Shown here: in pieces, positions 8,310 to 18,023 of the stretch
How positions within the stretch are numbered: the first letter of the stretch is position 1
How the letters are laid out: each line of letters begins with the position of its first letter
Assembly (NCBI RefSeq): GCF_014203665.1
Contig: NZ_JACHJN010000011.1
Coordinates: 124,001-188,000 of the forward strand
Origin: Saccharothrix tamanrassetensis
Lineage (GTDB): Bacteria > Actinomycetota > Actinomycetes > Mycobacteriales > Pseudonocardiaceae
DNA length: 64,000 nt
Reading direction: 5' to 3'
Made by a program: the position numbers and the translations under genes
Notes under the pieces: generated by a model
Told to the model about the DNA's origin: nothing
What the model saw: only the letters and a program-made list of their open reading frames with translations
Database searches by the model: none

Positions 8310-10610
8310 TCAAGAAGCCGACGTGACCCGGTACACGTCATAAACGCCCTCAACACTGCGAACAGCCTTCAAGACGTGCCCCAGGTGCTTCGGGTCACCC
8401 ATCTCGAACGAGAATCGACTGACCGCCACCCGATCCCGCGACGTGGTCACCGAAGCCGAAAGAATGTTCACCTTCTCATCGGCGAGCACCTTTGTGACGT
8501 CAGACAACAACCGGTGCCGGTCCAACGCCTCGACCTGGATGGCCACCAAGAACACCGAAGACGACGAAGGCGCCCACTCGACGTCCAACAACCGCTCGGG
8601 CGTCTTCACCAGCTCATCGGCATTTGTGCAGTCGGTCCGGTGCACCGAAACCCCGCCACCACGGGTGACGAACCCGAGAATGTCGTCCCCGGGAACCGGC
8701 GTGCAACACCGGGCCAATTTCACCCAGACGTCCGCCGCGTCCTTGACGATGACCCCGGCATCCCCGGTGACCCGGCGCCGGGCCACCGTGGAAGGCGTGG
8801 AACGCTCCGCCAGCTCTTCCTCGGCGTGGTCGACCCCGCCGAGCTGGGCCACCAACCGCTGCACCACGTGCCGCGCGGAGGTGTGCCCCTCGCCGACAGC
8901 GGCGTACAACGCCGAAACGTCCGGGTAGTGCAGCTCTTTGGAAAGGGCACCCATCGAGTTCGCGGACACCAGGCGCTGCAGCGGAAGACCGACCCGCCGC
9001 ACCTCCTTGGCGATCGCGTCCTTGCCGACCTCGATGGCCTCTTCCTTGCGCTCCTTCGCGAACCACTGCTTGATCTTCGCCTTCGCCCTGGGCGACGCGG
9101 CGAACGACAGCCAGTCCCGGGACGGCCCCGCCCCCTCCGCCTTGGAGGTGAAGATCTCGATGACCTCGCCGTTCTCCAGCTTCCGCTCCAGCGCCACCAG
9201 CCGGCCGTTCACCCGCGCCCCGATGCACCGGTGCCCGACCTCGGTGTGCACGGCGTACGCGAAGTCCACCGGCGTGGACCCGGTCGGCAGCGTCACCACG
9301 TCACCCTTGGGCGTGAAGACGAAGATCTCCCGAGCCGCGAGGTCGAACCGCAACGACTCCAGGAACTCACCCGGGTCGGCGGCTTCCCGCTGCCAGTCGA
9401 GCAGTTGGCGCATCCACGCCATCTCGTCGACCTCGACGCCCTTGCCGCTGTGGGTGCCCCGGGTCTCCTTGTACCGCCAGTGCGCCGCGATGCCGTACTC
9501 GGCGGTGCGGTGCATGTCGTAGGTCCGGATCTGCACTTCCAGCGGCTTGCCGTCGGGGCCGATCACGGTGGTGTGCAGGGACTGGTACACGCCGAACCTG
9601 GGCTGGGCGATGTAGTCCTTGAACCTGCCGGGCATGGGCTGCCACAGCGCGTGCACCACGCCCATGGCGGCGTAGCAGTCCCGGACCTCGTCCACCTGGA
9701 TCCGCACGCCCACCAGGTCGTGGATGTCGTCGAACTCCCGGCCCCGGACGATCATCTTCTGGTGGATGGAGTAGTAGTGCTTCGGACGCCCCTCCACCTT
9801 CGCGGTGATCCGGGCGGACTCCAGCTGCGAGGACAGCTCGTTGATCACGCCGCTCAGGTAGGTGTCCCGAGAGGGGGCGCGGTTCGCGACCAGGCGGACG
9901 ATCTCGTCGTACTTCTTCGGCTGCAGGATCGCGAACGCGAGGTCTTCCAGCTCCCACTTCACGGTGGCCATGCCCAGCCGGTGCGCCAGCGGGGCCAGCA
10001 CCTCGAGGGTTTCCCGCGCCTTCCGGGCCTGCTTCTCGGGCGGGAGGAACCGCATCGTCCGCATGTTGTGCAGGCGGTCGGCGAGCTTGATCACCAGGAC
10101 GCGCGGGTCCTTGGCCATGGCGATGACCATCTTGCGGATGGTCTCCGCTTCGGCGGCCGCGCCCAGCTTGACCTTGTCCAGCTTGGTCACGCCGTCCACG
10201 AGGAGTGCCACTTCGTTGCCGAAGTCGACGCGGAGCTGGTCCAGGGAGTAGTCGGTGTCCTCGACGGTGTCGTGCAGCAGGGCGGCCACCAGGGTGGTGG
10301 TGTCCATGCCCAGCTCGGCCAGGATGGTGGCCACGGCGAGGGGGTGGGTGATGTACGGGTCACCGGACTTGCGGCGTTGGGGGCGGTGCTTCTCCTCGGC
10401 CACGTCGTAGGCGTGCTGGAGGAGTGCCAGGTCGGCCTTGGGGTGCAGGTCGCGGTGGACCGCGGCCAGGGGTTCCAGGACCTGTTTGACGGGGGCGGCC
10501 CGCTGGGCGGTGATCCGGCGGGCGAGTCGTGCGCGCACGCGCCTGGTCGCCGACGGAGGCCGTGCGGGCACGGGCTGCGGCGTCGCGGCGGGTTCGGTGT
10601 CCTGGCTCAA
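8310..10610 (-). CDS. rel: bifunctional (p)ppGpp synthetase/hydrolase Rel
   Basis: 766 residues, the normal length for a long RelA/SpoT homologue. Domains in order: HD hydrolase (about 70-220; catalytic HDTVED at 113-118, [11 protein letters not shown]), synthetase (about 270-400; [28 protein letters not shown] VYQSLHTTV), TGS (about 425-490; [14 protein letters not shown]), a helical/zinc-finger region ([13 protein letters not shown]) and a C-terminal ACT domain ([20 protein letters not shown]). Both HD and RFKD motifs are intact, so it should both make and degrade (p)ppGpp in the stringent response. TTG at 10610 is chosen because AGGAG lies five bases ahead. Unusually, the gene is bracketed by two inverted copies of the palindromic element. 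Confidence 0.95.
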   Translation of the reverse strand: MSQDTEPAATPQPVPARPPSATRRVRARLARRITAQRAAPVKQVLEPLAAVHRDLHPKADLALLQHAYDVAEEKHRPQRRKSGDPYITHPLAVATILAELGMDTTTLVAALLHDTVEDTDYSLDQLRVDFGNEVALLVDGVTKLDKVKLGAAAEAETIRKMVIAMAKDPRVLVIKLADRLHNMRTMRFLPPEKQARKARETLEVLAPLAHRLGMATVKWELEDLAFAILQPKKYDEIVRLVANRAPSRDTYLSGVINELSSQLESARITAKVEGRPKHYYSIHQKMIVRGREFDDIHDLVGVRIQVDEVRDCYAAMGVVHALWQPMPGRFKDYIAQPRFGVYQSLHTTVIGPDGKPLEVQIRTYDMHRTAEYGIAAHWRYKETRGTHSGKGVEVDEMAWMRQLLDWQREAADPGEFLESLRFDLAAREIFVFTPKGDVVTLPTGSTPVDFAYAVHTEVGHRCIGARVNGRLVALERKLENGEVIEIFTSKAEGAGPSRDWLSFAASPRAKAKIKQWFAKERKEEAIEVGKDAIAKEVRRVGLPLQRLVSANSMGALSKELHYPDVSALYAAVGEGHTSARHVVQRLVAQLGGVDHAEEELAERSTPSTVARRRVTGDAGVIVKDAADVWVKLARCCTPVPGDDILGFVTRGGGVSVHRTDCTNADELVKTPERLLDVEWAPSSSSVFLVAIQVEALDRHRLLSDVTKVLADEKVNILSASVTTSRDRVAVSRFSFEMGDPKHLGHVLKAVRSVEGVYDVYRVTSAS

Positions 10611-10788
10611 CCACGCTCCTCGGGGCTAGGAACCGAGGATAACTCCGTGGCGGGGGTTGTCCGGGTTGCCGGCCGATGAGCGGTGAACTTCACACGACGA
10701 ACTGCATTGGGAGTTCAGTCGGAGCGATATGGGATCGGGGCGGGTGGAGCTGTGGGGGGCAGAGCCGAAAGCGATGGGCGTAAGGAGG

Positions 10789-10860
10789 AAGAGCGAGAGG
10801 GCGAGGGGGGGAAGAGCGAGGGGCGAGGGGGCGGAGGGAGGGGGAAGAGTTAAAAAGAGA
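10789..10860 (+). other. purine-rich (GA) tract upstream of rel
   Basis: About 70 bases made almost only of G and A on the plus strand (polypyrimidine on the strand in which rel reads), with several G runs of four or more. It directly follows the distal box of element copy 2. A similar pyrimidine tract follows copy 3. It could form triplex or G-quadruplex DNA, but nothing in the sequence proves a function. No gene is supported between 10611 and 11129. Confidence 0.5.
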
Positions 10861-10862
10861 AG

Positions 10863-11061
10863 AGCGTCCTCGCCGGACGGGCTGGCCGCCAAGGATGGGG
10901 GGCAAAGCTCTTCGAGCTTTGCGGGTGTGGCTGTGTGTCATCCCCGTATGGCCTGGTCGAAGACAACCACCCTTGTCTTGGGGGTGCAAGCGGTGAAGCG
11001 TGCTTGCACCCCCAAGACAAGCGCGGTTCGCTGCGCGCAGGCCATACGGGGATGACACACA
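10863..11061 (-). repeat. nested palindromic intergenic element, copy 2 (inverted)
   Basis: Outer arms at 10932-10955 and 11038-11061 form a perfect 24-bp inverted repeat containing the same CCCCGTATGGCCTG core as copy 1. The inner hairpin is 20 bp (cttgtcttgggggtgcaagc, 10972-10991, with 11002-11021). Its loop reads ggtgaagcgt on the plus strand, the reverse complement of the loop of copy 1, which fixes the orientation as minus. The distal box (agcgtcctcgccggacgg and ccaagg) lies at 10863-10893. The element sits between apt and rel. Confidence 0.9.
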
Positions 11062-11129
11062 GGTGGGTGGTGTGCGCTGCGCGCGGGCTCGGGCGTTGTG
11101 GCTGGGTGTCGTGGCCGGGTTTTGGCTGG

Positions 11130-11648
11130 TCAGACGGCTAGCAGGGAGTGCACTGAGCGGCCGGGTAGGCGGTCTCGGCCGGCCAGGGCGGTGAGCTCCA
11201 AGGCCACGGAGACGCCGGTTACCACGCCGCCCGCCCGTTCCACTAGTTGGCAGGCCGCGGCGGCGGTGCCGCCGGTGGCCAGGACGTCGTCGACCACCAC
11301 CACCTGCTGGCCCGGGGTGATGGAGTCGGCGGGGAGTTCCAGGGTGGCCGTGCCGTACTCCAGGTCGTAGGAGACCCGGTGGGCGACGGCGGGCAGCTTG
11401 CCCGGTTTGCGGAGCGGGACCACGCCGTAGCGCCAGCCGTAGCCGAGGGCGGCTCCGAGGAGGAAGCCGCGCGACTCGATGGCGGCCACCACCTGCGTGT
11501 CCGGGTGGATCTTGTCCTGGAGGGCGTCCACCACGGCGCGCAGCGCGTCGGGGTTGGCCAGGACCGGCGTGAGGTCCCGGAAGACGACCCCCGGTCGGGG
11601 GAAGTCCGGGACCTCACGCAGCAGCCCAAGGGCTCGGTCGAGCTTCAA
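11130..11648 (-). CDS. apt: adenine phosphoribosyltransferase
   Basis: 172 residues matching type I phosphoribosyltransferases: VPDFPRPGVVFRDLTPVLA at the N-terminus, IESRGFLLGAALG, the flexible-loop RKPGKLP, and the PRPP-binding VVVVDDVLATGGTA near 125. It converts adenine and PRPP to AMP. The start is inferred to be TTG at 11648, which overlaps the secF stop in a TTGA and gives the usual length; the frame is open further upstream inside secF but there is no homology there. This secD-secF-apt-rel order is the normal actinobacterial arrangement. Confidence 0.9.
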   Translation of the reverse strand: MKLDRALGLLREVPDFPRPGVVFRDLTPVLANPDALRAVVDALQDKIHPDTQVVAAIESRGFLLGAALGYGWRYGVVPLRKPGKLPAVAHRVSYDLEYGTATLELPADSITPGQQVVVVDDVLATGGTAAAACQLVERAGGVVTGVSVALELTALAGRDRLPGRSVHSLLAV

Positions 11649-12823
11649 CGGTGCTTCTTGCCGGTCGGTCGGCGACGGGTGTCGGCGGCCTTGCCGGTGC
11701 GGGACGGGACGCCGGCCGCGGCGGTGAGGGCCTTCTCCTTGCGGAGTTCGGCCTGCAACGACTCGTCGTCGGTGGACTCCACGATGTCGCCGCCGGTGGC
11801 CGGTTCGCCGGACGCCTTGCGCGCCAGGTTGTCGCGGCGGGCCTGCACGCGGGCGGCCTGGGCCTTGTAGCGCGGGTCGCGCATCTTCAGGTCCACGGCG
11901 GCCGGGGTGGCGATGTAGATCGACGACAGGGCGCCGATCGCCATACCGGTCAGCTGGACCAGGGCCAGGTCCTTCAGGGTGCCGACGCCGAGCAGGCCCA
12001 CGCCGATCGCCAGCAGGCCCAGCACGGGCAGCAGGGCGATCAGGGACGTGTTGATCGAGCGCATCAGGGTCTGGTTGACCGCCAGGTTGGCCGCCTCGCC
12101 GTAGGTGCGCCTGGTCAGGCCCAGGATCCCTCTGGTGTTCTCCTTGACCTTGTCGAACACCACGACTGTGTCGTACAGCGAGAAGCCCAGGATGGTGAGC
12201 AGGCCGATCACCGTCGCGGGCGAGACCTCGAAGCCGACCAGCGAGTAGATGCCGGCCGTGATGAGGACGTCGTGGAACACGGCGACCAGCGCGGCGATGG
12301 CCATCGACCACTCGAAGTACAGCGCCAGGAAGATCGCCACCGCGACGAAGAACACGGCGAGCGCGATGATGGCCTGGGTGGTGATCGAGCCGCCCCACGA
12401 CGCCGACACCGCGCTGTCGCTGATGGTGTCGATGCCGCCGTTGGGCTTGAGGTCGTTGTTCAGCGCCTCCTTGACCGTCGCGACCTTCGCCGCGTCCAGC
12501 GTCTCGGAGCGGATCTGGATGGTGGCCGACGCGCCGGTGCCCACGGCCTGCACGGCGGTGGGCTCCGCGCCGAGCGCCTTGGTGAAGCTGTCCTTGGCCG
12601 CGTCCGTGCTGATCTCACCGGACGCGGACACCGCGGGCAGCTGGATGCGCGTGCCGCCGGTGAAGTCGATGCCCAGGTTGAAGCCGCGGAACAGGATCGA
12701 GCCGATGCAGATCAGCAGGATCAGGCCGAAGAGCACGTACCAGCGCTTGCGCTTGCCGATGATGTCGAACGCGCCCGTCCCGACGTACAGCCGGTGGAAC
12801 ACACTGCCCTTGGACTGTGACAT
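11645..12823 (-). CDS. secF: protein translocase subunit SecF
   Basis: 392 residues. TM1 at about 30-48, the FNLGIDFTGGTRIQL motif of the SecD/SecF family, a periplasmic domain, then five membrane helices from about 155 (IIALAVFFVAVAIFLALYF) with the SecF signature VAVFHDVLITAGIYSLVGFEVSPATV and FSLYDTVVVFDKVKEN. It partners SecD to pull proteins out of SecYEG using the proton gradient. The cytoplasmic tail after residue 320 is long and Lys/Arg/Thr-rich, as in other actinobacteria. Four bases after secD and overlapping apt. Confidence 0.95.
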   Translation of the reverse strand: MSQSKGSVFHRLYVGTGAFDIIGKRKRWYVLFGLILLICIGSILFRGFNLGIDFTGGTRIQLPAVSASGEISTDAAKDSFTKALGAEPTAVQAVGTGASATIQIRSETLDAAKVATVKEALNNDLKPNGGIDTISDSAVSASWGGSITTQAIIALAVFFVAVAIFLALYFEWSMAIAALVAVFHDVLITAGIYSLVGFEVSPATVIGLLTILGFSLYDTVVVFDKVKENTRGILGLTRRTYGEAANLAVNQTLMRSINTSLIALLPVLGLLAIGVGLLGVGTLKDLALVQLTGMAIGALSSIYIATPAAVDLKMRDPRYKAQAARVQARRDNLARKASGEPATGGDIVESTDDESLQAELRKEKALTAAAGVPSRTGKAADTRRRPTGKKHR

Positions 12824-12827
12824 CGGA

Positions 12828-14657
12828 TCAGACCTCCTTCACGGCGGCGCTCTTGGCTGCCGACAGGGCCCGCTCGTCGGCGCCCGCCTGGGCGGCCCCG
12901 CCCAGGCCGGACAGCTTCGGGTTGGACAGCGACTTCGACTTGGAGACCATCGAGACCAGCGGGTGCGTGACCAGGAAGACCACGACCAGGTCCAGGACGG
13001 TCGACATGCCGAGGGTGAACGCGAAGCCCTTCACCTGGCCCACCGCGATCACGTACAGGATGGCCGAGGCGAGGAAGCTGACCGCGTCCGCCGACAGGAT
13101 GGTACGACGGGAACGGACCCACGCGCGCGGTACGCCGGAGCGGAACGTCCGGCCTTCGCGCACTTCGTCCTTCAACCGTTCGAAGAACACCACGAACGAG
13201 TCCGCGGTGATACCGATGGCCACGATGAACCCGGCGATGCCCGCGAGGTCCAGGGTGAACCCGATCCAGCGGCCGAGCAGCACCAGCACGCCGTAGACCA
13301 CCACGCCGGACAGCACCAGCGACAGGATCGTCAGCACGCCCAGCAGGCGGTAGTAGATGAGGCAGTAGACGAACACCAGCGCGAGGCCGATGCCGCCCGC
13401 GATCAGGCCGGCCTTGAGCGAGGACAGGCCCAGCGTCGCGGACACCGTCTCCGCCTCGGAGGCCTCGAACGACAGCGGGAGCGAGCCGTACTTCAGCACG
13501 TTCGCCAGGCCGTCGGCCTCCTTCTGGGTGAACTTGCCGGAGATCTGCGTCGAACCGCCCAGGATCGGCTCGTTGATGTTCGGCGCGGACACCACCTGGG
13601 TGTCCAGCACCACGGCGACCTGCTGGGACACGTTCGCCGAGGTGAACTTGCCCCACTTGTCGCCGCCCGCGCCCTTGAACGTCAGGTTGACGATGAAGCC
13701 GGCGCCCTGCGGGTCGGTGCCGGACACCGCGTTGTCGATGTCCTCACCGCTCAGCCGGCTGTACAGCGAGAAGTCGTCGTCCTTGACGCTGCCGTCGGTG
13801 GGCGGGGTGACCGGCGCGAGCACGTACTTGAACTCGTTCTTCTGGTCGCACGTGAGCAGCGGCAGCGCCGGGTCGTCGTTGCCCAGCAGCGGGTCCTTGG
13901 CCGGGCAGGTGAACGCGGTCAGCGCCTGCGACACGGTCTGCGCGTCCAGCGTGGTCAGCGCGGGGTCCTGGCGGCAGGTGCGGGACTCGTGGATGGCGTC
14001 CTCGGTCTTCTCCGCGTACTCGCCGTTGAACACCTTGCGGCAGTCGACCTCCGGCTTGGCCGGCGCGGACGTCGTCGTGGCGGGCGGCGTCGTGGTCGCG
14101 GGCGGCGGCGTGGTCGTCGGCTGGCCCTCCAGCGCCGGGGCGGGCCTGCCCTGGGCCGTGGTGGTCGGCGCGGACGCCGTCTCCGAGCCCGCCGGCGCGC
14201 TCGGCGCCGTGGTCGGCGTGGCCGAGCCCGACGGGGCCTGCGCACTGGACGACGACGGCGGAGCGGCCTGCGCGTTCGGCAGCGGCGAGCCGACCACCTT
14301 GCGGAAGTTCAGCTTCGCGGTCTGGCCGAGGCGCTTGGCGCCCTCGCTGTCCGCGCCGGGGACCGTGATCACCAGGTTGGTGCCGTCGCGGACGACCTCC
14401 GCGCCGTTGACACCGAGCCCGTTCACCCGGGTCTCGATCAACTCCCGGGCTTGGTTGAGCGCCTGGTCCGTCGGCGTCTGGCCATCCGGTGCGCGTGCGG
14501 TCAACGTGACCCGCGTGCCACCCTGGAGGTCGATGCCGAGCTTGGGAGTCGCGTTGCCGTTCCCGGTGAAGAACACCAAGGAGTACAGCGCGACCACGAT
14601 GAGGACAAACGCGCCCAAGTACTTCGCGGGGCGGATTTGCCCGGCCGGAGGTGCCAC
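12828..14657 (-). CDS. secD: protein translocase subunit SecD
   Basis: About 609 residues. TM1 (LGAFVLIVVALYSLVFF), the LGIDLQGGTRVTL motif, a large P1 periplasmic domain, and a C-terminal five-helix block with GGIGLALVFVYCLIYYRLLG, IAGFIVAIGITADSFVVFFERLKDEVREG. A Pro/Ser/Thr-rich insert of about 75 residues (roughly 130-205, with PTTAPSAP and TTTPPPATTT runs) lengthens P1, as in other actinobacterial SecD proteins. GTG at 14657 is preferred, with AGGAG 11 bases ahead; GTG at 14705 is an alternative. The protein works in the membrane with SecF and YajC. Confidence 0.93.
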   Translation of the reverse strand: MAPPAGQIRPAKYLGAFVLIVVALYSLVFFTGNGNATPKLGIDLQGGTRVTLTARAPDGQTPTDQALNQARELIETRVNGLGVNGAEVVRDGTNLVITVPGADSEGAKRLGQTAKLNFRKVVGSPLPNAQAAPPSSSSAQAPSGSATPTTAPSAPAGSETASAPTTTAQGRPAPALEGQPTTTPPPATTTPPATTTSAPAKPEVDCRKVFNGEYAEKTEDAIHESRTCRQDPALTTLDAQTVSQALTAFTCPAKDPLLGNDDPALPLLTCDQKNEFKYVLAPVTPPTDGSVKDDDFSLYSRLSGEDIDNAVSGTDPQGAGFIVNLTFKGAGGDKWGKFTSANVSQQVAVVLDTQVVSAPNINEPILGGSTQISGKFTQKEADGLANVLKYGSLPLSFEASEAETVSATLGLSSLKAGLIAGGIGLALVFVYCLIYYRLLGVLTILSLVLSGVVVYGVLVLLGRWIGFTLDLAGIAGFIVAIGITADSFVVFFERLKDEVREGRTFRSGVPRAWVRSRRTILSADAVSFLASAILYVIAVGQVKGFAFTLGMSTVLDLVVVFLVTHPLVSMVSKSKSLSNPKLSGLGGAAQAGADERALSAAKSAAVKEV

Positions 14658-14993
14658 GGTCCGTCCGTCTCCTAGAACTCCGAAGATGATGTCGAACGCC
14701 GCCACGACCGTGGAACACGGATCAGGGCAGCGCTTGCCCACCCGACACTGCCCTGCCGGGTGATTGCGCAGCGTACCCCGCACCGTGTGAGTTGTCTGTC
14801 ACCGGATCTCGATCCGGCCGCGGACCGCCCGGAGGATTCCCGACCGGCCATAAGGCGTTAACCGGACCAATCGCATCGGCCGTTCGGCGTTCACACTTGA
14901 CCCGGTCCGCACCGGTCATTCACCACGGCAATCGGCACGCGGCGGCGAAAGGATTGTGCCGCGCCGCGGCACAACCCCATTGCCTTTCCTCAG
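14658..14993 (-). other. 336-bp gap between yajC and secD
   Basis: Holds the secD leader and probably its promoter: a TACGCT (-10-like, plus-strand 14770-14775 as its complement) stands about 110 bases before the secD start, without a convincing -35. Apart from the hairpin listed separately at 14954-14974, no gene or repeat is seen. Confidence 0.4.
14954..14974 (-). terminator. hairpin after yajC, possible terminator
   Basis: TTGTGCCG and CGGCACAA form a perfect 8-bp stem with a five-base loop, 20 bases past the yajC stop. No T-run follows, so a role in termination or processing between yajC and secD is a guess. Confidence 0.45.
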
Positions 14994-15353
14994 CTACTTC
15001 TTGGTGTCCTGCTGCACCGGCGCGTCGACCACCGCGTCCGCGTCCTCGACGTCGTCCACGACGGCGTCGGTCTCGTCGGCGTCGGCCACGACCTTCTCCC
15101 GGACCGCCTGGCGCAGCCACGTCGTGACGACGCCGTCGGCGATCTCCAGTTCGATGGTCGTCTCGTCGCTCGCGTCGGCGACGGTCGCGTACAGCCCGGA
15201 GGTCGTCATGACCCGGTCACCCGGCTCCAGGGAGTTGAGCAGCGCCTGCTGCTCGGCGACCGCCCTCTTCTGCTTGCGGGCGCTGAGGAACAGCGGCACC
15301 GCGAGCAGCACGAGCAGCAGCGGGAACATCAAGGAAGACAGGTTGCCCATCAT
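14994..15353 (-). CDS. yajC: preprotein translocase subunit YajC
   Basis: 119 residues. One N-terminal membrane helix (MFPLLLVLLAVPLFLSARKQKR) followed by the conserved cytoplasmic segment LNSLEPGDRVMTTSGLYATVADASDETTIELEI, diagnostic of YajC, and an acidic Asp/Val-rich tail. It associates with SecDF. Two adjacent ATG codons (15353, 15350) follow GGAG closely; either could be used. Confidence 0.93.
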   Translation of the reverse strand: MMGNLSSLMFPLLLVLLAVPLFLSARKQKRAVAEQQALLNSLEPGDRVMTTSGLYATVADASDETTIELEIADGVVTTWLRQAVREKVVADADETDAVVDDVEDADAVVDAPVQQDTKK

Positions 15354-15445
15354 TCTCCGTTCAACCGGCGCGGCGGGACAGGTCTGCCCGGAACGTCCGG
15401 ATTTCTGGGGTACCGCCGCCGATTGTGCCAGGTCAGCAATCGCGC

Positions 15446-16507
15446 TCAGTCGCCGGCGTCGTCGAACAGCGAGCGGGTCGCCTCACCGGGGGCCTTCGCG
15501 GGTGGCTGGAGCCCCAGGTGCAGCCACGCCGAGGCGGTCGCGACCCGGCCGCGCGGCGTGCGGGCCAACATACCGGCCCGCACCAGGTAGGGCTCGCACA
15601 CCTCCTCCACCGTGGTCGGCTCCTCGCCCACCGCCACGGCCAGCGTGGAGACGCCCACCGGTCCGCCGCCGAACGACTTCACCAGCGCGCCCAGCACCGC
15701 CCGGTCCAGCCGGTCCAGGCCCAGTTCGTCCACGTCGTAGACGGCCAGCGCCTCCTGCGCCACCGCGCGGGTGACCGCGCCGTCCGCGCGCACCTCGGCG
15801 AAGTCGCGCACCCGGCGCAGCAGCCGGTTGGCGATCCGGGGTGTGCCGCGGGACCGGCCGGCGATCTCGTGGCCGCCGTCCTCGCGCAGGTCGACGCCGA
15901 GGATCTTGGCCGACCGGCGGATGATCAGCTCCAGCTCGTCCGCGCGGTAGAACTCCATGTGCCCGGTGAACCCGAACCGGTCGCGCAGCGGGCCGGTCAG
16001 CGCCCCGGACCGGGTGGTCGCGCCGACCAGGGTGAACGGGGCGATGTCCAGCGGGATGCTGGTCGCGCCCGGCCCCTTGCCGACCACCACGTCGACCCGG
16101 AAGTCCTCCATCGCCAGGTACAGCATCTCCTCGGCGGGCCGGGCCATCCGGTGGATCTCGTCGATGAACAGCACGTCGCCCTCGACCAGGTTGGACAGCA
16201 TCGCGGCGAGGTCGCCGGCGCGTTCCAGGGCCGGGCCGGAGGTGATGCGCAGCGACGCGCCCAGCTCGGCCGCGATGATCATGGCGAGGCTGGTCTTGCC
16301 CAGGCCGGGCGGCCCGGACAGCAGCACGTGGTCCGGTGGCGCGCCGCGCTGCATCGCGCCGCGCAGCACCAGGTCGAGCTGCTCGCGGACCTTCGGCTGG
16401 CCGACGAACTCCTGGAGGTCCCTGGGCCGCAGCGTCGACTCGACGTCCCGCTCGGTCGGGTCGGGCAGCGGGTTGAGGGTGTCCTCCTCCTCGAACTCGA
16501 AGCTCAC
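15446..16507 (-). CDS. ruvB: Holliday junction branch migration ATPase RuvB
   Basis: 353 residues. Walker [10 protein letters not shown], Walker B FIDEIHR, sensor 1 [18 protein letters not shown], and the arginine-rich [17 protein letters not shown] that marks RuvB; the C-terminal winged helix ends with [18 protein letters not shown]. It forms the hexameric motor that drives branch migration with RuvA. The GTG at 16507 ([10 protein letters not shown]) gives normal length; the frame is open upstream only because of the 27-bp repeat array between ruvA and ruvB. Confidence 0.96.
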   Translation of the reverse strand: MSFEFEEEDTLNPLPDPTERDVESTLRPRDLQEFVGQPKVREQLDLVLRGAMQRGAPPDHVLLSGPPGLGKTSLAMIIAAELGASLRITSGPALERAGDLAAMLSNLVEGDVLFIDEIHRMARPAEEMLYLAMEDFRVDVVVGKGPGATSIPLDIAPFTLVGATTRSGALTGPLRDRFGFTGHMEFYRADELELIIRRSAKILGVDLREDGGHEIAGRSRGTPRIANRLLRRVRDFAEVRADGAVTRAVAQEALAVYDVDELGLDRLDRAVLGALVKSFGGGPVGVSTLAVAVGEEPTTVEEVCEPYLVRAGMLARTPRGRVATASAWLHLGLQPPAKAPGEATRSLFDDAGD

Positions 16508-16539
16508 TGCGCCTCCGCGGGGTCGACCGCGCCGGCTGG

Positions 16540-16647
16540 GCTCACCGCACGGCGCGCGTCGGCGGGGCTCACGGCACAGCGCGCATCGGCGCAGCTCACA
16601 ACGGGGCGTGCGTCGGCGCAGCTCACGACCGGGCGTGCGTCGGCGGG
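16540..16647 (-). repeat. 27-bp x4 tandem repeat overlapping the region just after the ruvA stop
   Basis: Four units of exactly 27 bp, each starting gctcac on the plus strand and ending ggcgtgcgtcggcg or close variants; the next gctcac (16648) contains the ruvA stop. Each unit therefore carries another TGA in the ruvA frame, nine codons apart (complement of tca at 16650, 16623, 16596, 16569, 16542). The array fills most of the ruvA-ruvB gap. Confidence 0.95.
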
Positions 16648-16649
16648 GC

Positions 16650-17240
16650 TCACCGCTTGCGCCCCAGCGCGGCCAAGGCCCGGCGGAGGACCTCGGAGGT
16701 GCCCAGCGCGCCGTCCTCGGCGAGCACCGCGTCCACCGTCTGCTCGGCCTGCTTGGCGGGGAACCCGAGCCCCAGCAGCGCTTCGGCGACCTGCGTGCGG
16801 ACCTGACCGGTGCCCTGGGACGCGGCGGGCGCGGTCTGCAGCTGGCCGACCTTGTCCCGCAGCTCGATGATGAGCCGCTCGGCACCCTTGCGGCCGATGC
16901 CGGGCACCTGGGTGAGCACGGTGATGTTGCCCTCGGCCAGCGCGGCGCGCAGCTTGTCCGGCTCCAGCACGGCCAGCGTCGCCAGCGCCAGCCTCGGCCC
17001 GATCCCGGACACGGTCTGGAGCAGCCCGAACAGCTCGCGCGCCTCGGCGTCGGCGAACCCGAACAGGGTCAGCGAGTCCTCCCGCACCACCAGCGCGGTG
17101 GACAGCCGCACCTCCTCGCCCCGGCGCAGCGTGGCGAGCGTGGCGGGCGTGGCCTGCACGGCGAAGCCGACACCCCCGACCTCCACGACCACGTGATCGA
17201 GTCCGATGGACAGCACCTGCCCACGAAGCGACGAAATCAC
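16650..17240 (-). CDS. ruvA: Holliday junction branch migration complex subunit RuvA
   Basis: 196 residues. N-terminal OB fold ([25 protein letters not shown]), tandem helix-hairpin-helix motifs ([17 protein letters not shown] and [19 protein letters not shown]), an Ala/Gln linker and the RuvB-contacting domain III ([19 protein letters not shown]). It binds four-way junctions and loads RuvB. GTG start overlaps the ruvC stop in GTGA. The stop codon lies at the head of a 27-bp tandem repeat in which the stop recurs in frame. Confidence 0.95.
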   Translation of the reverse strand: MISSLRGQVLSIGLDHVVVEVGGVGFAVQATPATLATLRRGEEVRLSTALVVREDSLTLFGFADAEARELFGLLQTVSGIGPRLALATLAVLEPDKLRAALAEGNITVLTQVPGIGRKGAERLIIELRDKVGQLQTAPAASQGTGQVRTQVAEALLGLGFPAKQAEQTVDAVLAEDGALGTSEVLRRALAALGRKR

Positions 17241-17842
17241 TTGGTCTTCCCTCCGGTCTCGGCGGCCGTCGACGGACCCGACAGCCGGGCACTGGCCTGT
17301 GCCAGTTTCGCGCGGTGCGTCCGGGCGAGTTCGGCCGCCCTGGCTTGGGCCTCCTCCAGCCGCGACCGCATGGGCGCGCGCCACAGGTGGCAGATGGCCA
17401 ACGCGAGCGCGTCGGCGGCGTCGGCGGGCTTGGGCGCGGTCTTGAGCCCCAGCAGCTTGGTGACCATGGCGGTGACCTGGGCCTTGTCCGCCCGACCGGA
17501 CCCGGTGACGGCCGCCTTCACCTCACTCGGCGTGTGGAACACGACCGGCAGGTCCCGGCGCGCGGCGGCCAGCGCCACCACGCCGCCCGCCTGGGCGGTG
17601 CCCATCGCGGTGCGCACGTTGTACTGGCTGAACACCCGTTCCACGGCCACCACCTGCGGCCGGTAGCGGTCCAGCCACTCGTCCACCGCGTTCGACAGCA
17701 GCAGCAGCCGCACCGCCAGGTCCGCGTCCACGGGCGTGCGCACCACGTCGACCGCGACCGGGCGCACGGTGCGGCCGGGGCCCCCGTCGACCACCCCGAA
17801 ACCGCATCGGGTCAAGCCGGGGTCGACTCCGAACACGCGCAC
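17237..17842 (-). CDS. ruvC: crossover junction endodeoxyribonuclease RuvC
   Basis: 201 residues. The four acidic residues of the RNase H-like active site are recognisable: Asp in [11 protein letters not shown], Glu in VAVERVF, and the pair in [13 protein letters not shown]. It resolves Holliday junctions. The C-terminus is extended by about 30 Ala/Arg-rich residues compared with E. coli. GTG at 17842 with GAGGGG upstream. First gene of the ruvCAB operon. Confidence 0.95.
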   Translation of the reverse strand: MRVFGVDPGLTRCGFGVVDGGPGRTVRPVAVDVVRTPVDADLAVRLLLLSNAVDEWLDRYRPQVVAVERVFSQYNVRTAMGTAQAGGVVALAAARRDLPVVFHTPSEVKAAVTGSGRADKAQVTAMVTKLLGLKTAPKPADAADALALAICHLWRAPMRSRLEEAQARAAELARTHRAKLAQASARLSGPSTAAETGGKTK

Positions 17843-18023
17843 CTTGGTCCCCTCGAAGGCCCGTCACGAACACCAGTTCGAACCGTACCGGGTACCGGCC
17901 CGCGTACCTGGACCGACACGCGTCCGGTGACCATCGGACACCCCCCGGTCGACACAGCGTCACCAGGTCACTACAGTGGCTCGGTCCACTGATCGACTCC
18001 AGTCGCGGCATAGGCGGGGTGCC

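Noticed and set aside
8376..10679. Long open frame antisense to rel
   Set aside because: Composition is typical of reverse-strand shadow (Val/Gly/His-rich), and rel is unambiguous.
12249..14675. 808-codon frame antisense to secD and secF
   Set aside because: No ribosome site, no motifs; secD and secF are certain.
15425..16870. Open frame antisense to ruvB and ruvA
   Set aside because: Contains repeated SAGLTA-type peptides only because of the 27-bp array; ruvA and ruvB are certain on the other strand.
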